Positions 57,903-64,000 of a stretch of DNA of 64,000 nucleotides are shown one piece after another. The stretch is from assembly GCF_019320115.1 (NCBI RefSeq), contig NC_089584.1, positions 102,658,320 to 102,722,319 on the forward strand, in the 5' to 3' direction. The position numbers and the translations under genes are program-made. The stretch's first letter is position 1. Every line of letters begins with the position of its first letter. Under the pieces are notes generated by a model that ran no database searches, was not told the origin of the DNA, and saw only the letters and a program-made list of their open reading frames with translations. Source of the stretch: Miscanthus floridulus. Lineage: Eukaryota > Streptophyta > Magnoliopsida > Poales > Poaceae.

Positions 57903-58590
57903 TCACAAGCCAATGTTAGGAGTGTGTACTAAATATCTCAAGATTCTCATAACGACCACTAAGTGACACTCTTTCGGGTTAGCTTGAAATCTAGCACACA
58001 TGCACACACTAAGCATAATATCGGGCCTAGATGCGCACAAATAAAGTAGAGAGCCGATCATGGAACGATATACCTTGGTATCCATGGCTTTCCCTTCATC
58101 ATTGAGATTTAGATGTCCATTGGTTGGCATGGAAGTTTTGATAGGATTGGCATTCACCATGTCAAACTTCTTGAGCACATCATGGGTGTACTTCATTTGG
58201 CTAATAAAAGTTCCATCCTTTATTTGCTTAATTTGAAATCTGAGAAAGAACTTTAATTCACCCATCATGGACATCTCAAATCTCTTGGTCATAATCCTAC
58301 TAAATTCCTCACCAAAGGTGTGATTATTACTACCAAATATTATGTCATTGGCATATATTTGGCACACAAAGATATCTTTACCAACTTTACGAGTGAAAAG
58401 GGTAGGATCGGCTTTGCCTATTTCAAATCCTTGTTTAAACACCTATTTCAAAGCCTTATTTAAACAAGAATTCCTTAAGGCATTCATACCATGCTCTTGG
58501 TGCTTACTTAAGCCCATAGAGTGCCTTTTGGAGCTTGTAGATATGGTTTGGGAACTTGAGATCTTCAAAGTCTAGTGGTTGCTCAACATA
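57903..58590 (-). pseudogene. copia reverse transcriptase, C-terminal half
   Basis: Minus strand from about 58590: KLQKALYGLK-type sequence, stop, then FKQGFEIGKADPTLFTRKVG, a catalytic region reading IYANDIIFG where YVDD is usual, MSMMGELKFFLRFQIKQIKD, and SLLYLCASRPDIMLSVCMCA. Replacement of the first catalytic Asp by Asn, plus the truncation, means it is inactive. Confidence 0.85.
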
Positions 58591-58592
58591 GA

Positions 58593-61500
58593 TGTAACAC
58601 CCTTGGTGTTACACCATAAATCATTTACTAAAACATGTCATGAGCATCATGTTTATGTGTTAATGCATGTAATAAAGCACGTAGATCAATTTTTGTAACT
58701 CAAAATGATCAACAAAAAAGCAAAACAAAAGTTGATTCAATAGTCATGTTATATCACTTAAGGTTGAAAACCTATTTTTATTAAGTAAAAATGCTATAGA
58801 ACACATATGTGTTGTAACATCTCTGGTGTTACGAGCTCGTTTAGCACCGAGATTTAGGCCTAAGAAAAATTTTCGAAATGAGTTTCTTGGATTTTTTATT
58901 TAAAACGTACTTGATATGATAAGTGAATCCTGTGTGACTTAGTTGTGGACTCAAATGAATGTCCAAGTTAAATTACTCAGTGCATAAAGATATTTAGGAA
59001 TATCGAATGACAATTCTAGCCAATGAATAGCGAATGGTTTGTTCTATTAGATTAAGCATGAAAAGCAACTTTTATAAATAAAATAAAATCCATTAATAAA
59101 TAGAACGATATATATAGCTTTTGAATCTGATTTAAATTTGAGCTTTGTTGAAAATCTCCTTGTGCCTAGATGTTGCTAATTGTCTAAATTAGTAAACCGA
59201 TAGAAATGTCTATAGGAATATATATATGGACTCACGTGTTTATTTTGGGAGCACATGGCTCTGTCGTGCCCATGCCCCACTAAGTGCCATAGTTCAACTG
59301 CCAATTCCGTCACTTCACCTTGCATTGCAACTATGCACCGTCTCATCTCCCATCATGGCTCTGTATTGCAAAATCTCCTCATCCATCCACATTCCTACTC
59401 CCTGGCCTTTGCTTTTGCTTCTCTCTCTGCCTTGATTGCCTTTGTCTGCATCTGCCGAGCCAAGCAACCACAGTGGCCATGTGCGCTTGCTTTTCTCACG
59501 TCCTTGCTTGGGAAGATTGCCGAGTCGCTCCTTGTTTTCCCTCCATCACTACTTGTCTTGTCGTTTGCTACTGTTTTTCATGCTGCCGCATGTGGTCTAG
59601 CTCCTGCCCAGCGTAGTGCCATTACATTGACGTGCCCGTGCCAGGTAGGTCTGTCCAACTCCAAGCTGCTGCTGCCTCCTACCCTTGGTTTCTTGAGGAC
59701 GTCAAGCCGCTACTCACCTTGCTCACCCCCTCTCACGGTCTCTCCCTCTTGGTGCTCCCTGCTCCCTACCTCGCACGAGCACCCGCACAGGGCCATGACC
59801 ATCAACATCGTTGCCCGGCACGCCCACAGCCACCGTGCCCTAGAGCGTCGCCGCTGTCTTACCTCTCATTGAGCCTGCATGCGGCTCCACCTCATCTCGC
59901 TCATCCATGCACCCATGGCTCTTCCTGTGCCACGCGCTGATGTCCCCACCACTGCCAAGGCGCACCTTGAGCGCGCGAGCCCCTCAGCCCATGCTGGACC
60001 TACAACCTCCCCATGCACGAGTCCCCGGTCCGCTCTGGACTGTTGCTCCTCCCGTGCAACCATGCCCGTTGTCGCTGTGTATCTGCCAAGGTCACATGCC
60101 ACCGTCGCTAGTCCCTCCCTCTACTGGCCTAGCCGAGCCCTCGGTGTGCCCGTGCCATAGCGCCGCCCCTCCTCTTCTTCCCCGCATCGTGCGTGTGTGT
60201 CGCAGCACCCTGCCGCCTCCAATCATGCCTTGGCCAGGGTGCTACCCTTCCATAGCCACCGCCACTACCGCTGCACCAGGCCGCCCCGCTGTCGTCCATG
60301 CATGGCTCTGCTAGTCATTGCTGTAGCTCGCAGCATGATGCCGTCCCAGAGCTAGTCGCACCACCAGGCCCCTGGAGCACCATCAGCATGGCCCACTACC
60401 GCCGTTGCAGCCAGCCGGTCGTTGACGCTCATGGCTGGACCACCTCGGTCCATGCCGTGGGTAGGCGAGCCGGTTGTAGCCGCATACCTCCCCACGTGGG
60501 TGCCCATGCAGCTCACCGGTGGGCTTCCTGCCATCGCCGTGTCCTTCTAGACCGGGATTGACCGCCGACTGGTGCACCTTTGCTTCACCGTAGGAGGGAG
60601 AAGGGTAAGAATCAAAGTAGATTTTTTGTTCAGGGTTTTAGGTGTAAAATACATGACTCATTTAAATAGTGCTCTAGATCTCAGGTTAAATAAGGACAAA
60701 CATAGGGTCATTTTCATGAAATTGCTAGGCCGAATGGGCAGGCCACGCGTGGGTCGGCCTGTTGGGCCGCTTGCGCCCGCGCGCTGGGCCAGCCTATGGC
60801 CACCGTGCTTGGGCCACCCGCGCCGCATCCTGGGCTAGCCTGCTCACGCCCTGCCTACTTGGGCCGCTCATTGGTCTGGCCTACTGCATGCCTGGCCACT
60901 CCGCACGGGCCGTGTGGGGTTGCTGCGCCAGTTTAGTTGCCGCCGGTCCTATTTTTACATGCTTAATATTGATAAAAGGTGAACTTGTAGGAATTTTTAT
61001 GATAAATTGGTGATAGTGTTGACTCTAAATTTTTTTAGTAAATTACTAATATTATTAGCTGCTCACTGTAATTTTTGTAGCTCCAAAATAATTAGTTTGC
61101 TAGATAGATAATGATGCCCTATTTCGAATAAAAATTAATTCGACCGAATAGAATAAAGAAACACCTTGGGTTTGTATAACTAAAACATTTGTTGGGAAAT
61201 AACGCCTTATTCGACAACATGGATATATAGCCTAAGTACGATCATCGTTAGAACTAGCTCATTAACTTGAGAGGTGTAAATCGTATATTACGAGTCACAA
61301 TTGTAGTGATTAATTACGTCTGTGCATTGCATCGCATTGCATATCATAATAGAGACGTCGATGGATCGTGGAGTTATCAGGAGTTGCTAGAGAAATGGTG
61401 CTTTCGGAGATCTCGTTGCCATGATGGAAAGCTAACTTCTGATTAAATCTTACCTAGGCAAGCCCCGATGCATATCTCCTATTTTGCTGCACTTTAAATT

Positions 61501-62975
61501 ATATTTGTGCATTAAGTTGTAAGAAGTTGAATGAAACCCACTTGCATATATATATATCTTTATCCTATGAGTCTTACAAGTATGACAGGATCAGGTAGAT
61601 TGCTATGCTATAGGACTCCGGTAGAAGTCGAGTGATTGCCTGTCACTTGTGAGATATAGGAAATATATTACTGTATTATTATGACTTGAAAAATATAAAT
61701 GGTGAAAAGGAAAAATAGTGATCGGGCAGGGATATGGTTTGGGTATTGGTGGGTGTAAGAGGTTGTGTCCTGTGGCCGCGGGGCATAGCTTGGTTACATA
61801 GCTTTCCCTGTCTATGTCGATTAAGGACTGACCGTTGCATAAGGCTCTAGGCAAGTCACAGACTTATTATCCCAAGCACATACTTAGGTATGGGCGCTTG
61901 GAAGACTTGTTGCTCTCTTGTCATGGGTTTTGGCTCTTTCCGGACCGGTTGATTGGAGGTAGGGATGGTGGAGGTCCTTGCACCGCACTGAGTCTAGGAC
62001 TCAGGAGCGAGGGCTTGGAGTCCAAGTTTGGACGGGGACCTAGACCCCATGACAAGAGGGTAATGAGTTGGTCCTGCTTATGCCTGGGGTACAAGCAGGG
62101 CGTGTGTTTTCAGGGTACCCAGCTGGGGGCATTGATTCGCGAATCGCTGGGCGATCCGATACAGCTTGTCTGCAGTCTAGCACCATAGTAAGAACTAGAA
62201 GATGAAAGATGGAAAAATAAAATCTAATTGCTTACCACCTGCTTGAAAGTAACACATGTGCTTACATAGAATGGTTGGTTAATGAACTGATGCGACTGTT
62301 AATAAAAATCAAATATAAGGACGCACTTATAGTAATGCTCCTGTAAATGCAATAAACCCACAAGCCAGATAGCCTTGTATATCCTTGGAGTCTTTTCTTT
62401 CCTCCTGTTGGGTAAGTCTTGCTGAGTACAATTGAGTACTTAGGATTTTATTCCCCCTGTTGCAGGTGACAGGCGGATGCTAGAGCTGACTCTTATGTGT
62501 GGACTCCTCCTAGTGGGCTCAGCGATGATTCCTTTACGTTGCGATTGTAGTTTTTATTTATAACTCTTACTAAATGTTTTCATAAATGAAAGTTTTATAA
62601 TATGTTGTCCTAGTTATCTACCAATGCTTTATCATGCCATTAATAACTATTTATTTCCGTTGTAATTCTTATCAAATGCTTATCTTCCGCTGTTAAATTA
62701 AATTATTCACAACTCTGATAATATGATTACATTCCACTGTTATAATAATAAATATTATACTTTGATATTGTATTAAAAGTGATGTAAGAAATGGTTAAAA
62801 ATGATGTAAGCTTTATTCTCTCATTTGTGATCCTAATGGAAAAATGTGGATTTTCGGGTTCTCCCCTGGGGTGTGCCTAACGGAACCATGTAATTTAGTG
62901 TTCTCCTTTGGGTGCTTAGTGTCTAATGGAAGACAAGCACTCCTAGGAGGCATTAGGTTAGGGGATTCTGCCACA
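58593..62975 (+). repeat. Long 5' LTR (4.4 kb)
   Basis: Starts TGTAACACCCTTGGTGTTAC and ends GATTCTGCCACA. The string TGTAACATCTCTGGTGTTAC recurs at 58813. A GC-rich, Pro/Ala/His-codon-like block (59250-60620) has long frames on both strands with no recognisable protein. The rest is AT-rich. A CCGCACGGGCC patch lies near 60900. Confidence 0.65.
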
Positions 62976-62995
62976 GGTGATATCAGAGCATAAAT
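62976..62995 (+). other. Primer-binding site
   Basis: GGTGATATCAGAGC directly after the LTR end resembles TGGTATCAGAGC, the complement of initiator Met-tRNA used by many plant LTR elements. Confidence 0.7.
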
Positions 62996-63812
62996 GAGGA
63001 AATAAAGCTTAGAAAACCTTTTCTAAAATAAAATTTGACAACAAATTCTTTTCAAAGAATAGGACGTTTTATGCAAAGTAATATAAGTAGCCCTATTACT
63101 ATGGTTATGTATCCAGGATATATGGCACTCTGCTGACTTAGGTAGGCTTAATCAAGTTTTCTATAGGTACACTGACCTCGAGCATAGTTCGATAGTATCA
63201 ATTAGCTACAGGGAGAGAACGATGTGCCAAAAATCTGAGAACGGTTGCCCTATATGTTGGCAACAGTGAAAGGATATATAGGACGTGCATTCATGCATAT
63301 CTTGTTATGCAAGGTAGTGCTCGTATTGCTTGTAGATACGCCATCCATAGGTGTCACGCGTGTCGTATTGTGCATGACTGACTCGTTCTTGTTCTGGATT
63401 TATTTCTACACTGTGGCTTCATGCTCCGCGTTTGCCCATGGTTAACGCCGGTTGTGACCCATGTCTCCCCATATGCTTTTCTATGCTCTTGTCGGACACT
63501 TGCCCTACAATCGTATAAGTCAGTAATGGCCTTAGACATTGCTTGCCTTGAACGTGTGGAATTTTGGTTGGTTCATTCATAGTGATCCCGCGCAGGAATC
63601 ATGGTGGACTGCGCTAGGACCACTATCCGCTCTGTCTTTATAAGCAAAGCCTAGCTTAGCCATTGGTAACACCACTCGACACACTTTAGCTCACTTAGCT
63701 TTTCCTTTTGAGCAAGCTTTTTGCTCAGTCCTTCCTCGCTACCACCGCTAGGAATGGTAGGAGCCTAGGTTAGTAGTTACTGCCTGAACATTAAGGGTTT
63801 TTCTAGAATCCT
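62996..63812 (+). other. Leader region of the gypsy-like element
   Basis: No conserved frame recognised. Short open frames only. Confidence 0.4.
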
Positions 63813-64000
63813 ACATGCCACCCTTCAAAAGCTTGGAGTCAAAGATCATCCTAAGTATGAGGGTTGTGAGTATGAGAAGCATGGCACCAGGAAGTGTGAG
63901 GTTACCATCTACATTGGGAAGAGTGAAGAGTTCCTCGACCTCACTAAAGCCTAGAATATGACCGCAACCGGGTCTCGCTTCATTAACACCTACCAGGTTG
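63813..64000 (+). pseudogene. Start of a retrotransposon ORF, cut by the window end
   Basis: Frame with KLGVKDHPKYEGCEYEKHGT, RKCEVTIYIGKSEEFLDLTK, a stop (TAG at 63952-63954) and GSRFINTYQV to the edge. The wording matches a conserved first ORF of sorghum/sugarcane retroelements as I recall it; the stop suggests decay. Confidence 0.5.

Larger units (their letters stand above)
52581..58592 (-). mobile_element. Ty1/copia (SIRE/Maximus-like) retrotransposon, 5' part lost
   Basis: Minus-strand order is partial reverse transcriptase (58590-57903), RNase H (57900-57480), a long region with an extra ORF (56030-54767), a polypurine tract (complement of 53827-53840) and the 3' LTR (53826-52581). Gag, protease, integrase and the 5' LTR are missing because another element begins at 58593. 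An extra ORF between pol and the 3' LTR is typical of the SIRE/Maximus lineage (family knowledge). The motif GCAGTGCCGCACC recurs in LTR and internal parts. Confidence 0.75.
58593..64000 (+). mobile_element. Ty3/gypsy-like retrotransposon with a long LTR, running off the window
   Basis: The element starts TGTAACACCC at 58593, cutting the copia RT. LTR 58593-62975 is followed by a primer-binding site matching Met-tRNA and the start of the coding region. LTRs over 4 kb with TGTAACACC starts fit Del/Tekay-like gypsy elements of grasses; the lineage is inferred because no pol is visible. The other LTR is beyond the window. Confidence 0.65.

Noticed and set aside
59250..60620. Long frames on both strands (up to 205 codons)
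   Set aside because: They lie inside the long LTR, are His/Pro/Ala-rich low-complexity translations and show no known domain.

Overview
This window is nuclear DNA from a plant, and the content points to a grass of the sorghum / sugarcane / Miscanthus type. It holds intron-rich genes with GT-AG splice sites, Tourist- and Stowaway-like MITEs, an Au-type SINE, Mutator-like elements that carry gene pieces, and nested LTR retrotransposons. The genus is an inference. No bacterial, organellar or CRISPR signal was seen.

Four host loci stand out. (1) An ALE2-like receptor kinase gene on the + strand (6604-23190) has an intact kinase domain. Its ectodomain is broken up by a Ty3/gypsy element sitting inside an exon, a composite LTR-type insertion with a solo LTR inside it, a SINE, a MITE and apparent frame breaks, so it is probably a damaged copy. 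(2) A convergent, ten-exon SurE-like gene on the - strand (24387-27261) lacks the usual catalytic Asp pair. (3) A single-exon secreted cysteine-rich peptide lies at 37602-37904 (+). (4) A four-exon R2R3-MYB gene of the MYB26 type lies at 40958-42574 (-).

Between genes 2 and 3 lie three consecutive Mutator-like elements with long terminal inverted repeats and 8-9 bp target duplications: 28782-31084, 31348-33934 and 34448-37193. The first has no coding content. The second carries a decayed gene with three GRF-like zinc-finger motifs. The third carries a piece of a DOG1-domain gene and was itself hit by a solo LTR.

The left edge (1-6374) is repeat-rich: the end of an LTR inserted into a PIF/Harbinger transposase gene, then several MITEs. 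The right edge (52515-64000) is a nest: an LTR fragment interrupted by a minus-strand Ty1/copia element with an extra ORF after pol, which is cut off by a Ty3/gypsy-like element with a 4.4 kb LTR running off the window. From 42.6 to 52.5 kb there is mostly non-coding sequence with short foldback elements and simple repeats.

The host genes are unrelated in function (epidermal receptor kinase, nucleotidase-like protein, secreted peptide, cell-wall MYB) and show no sign of working as a unit. The main story is how transposons have inserted into, copied and cut host genes. All family names come from reading motifs by eye; no database search was run.
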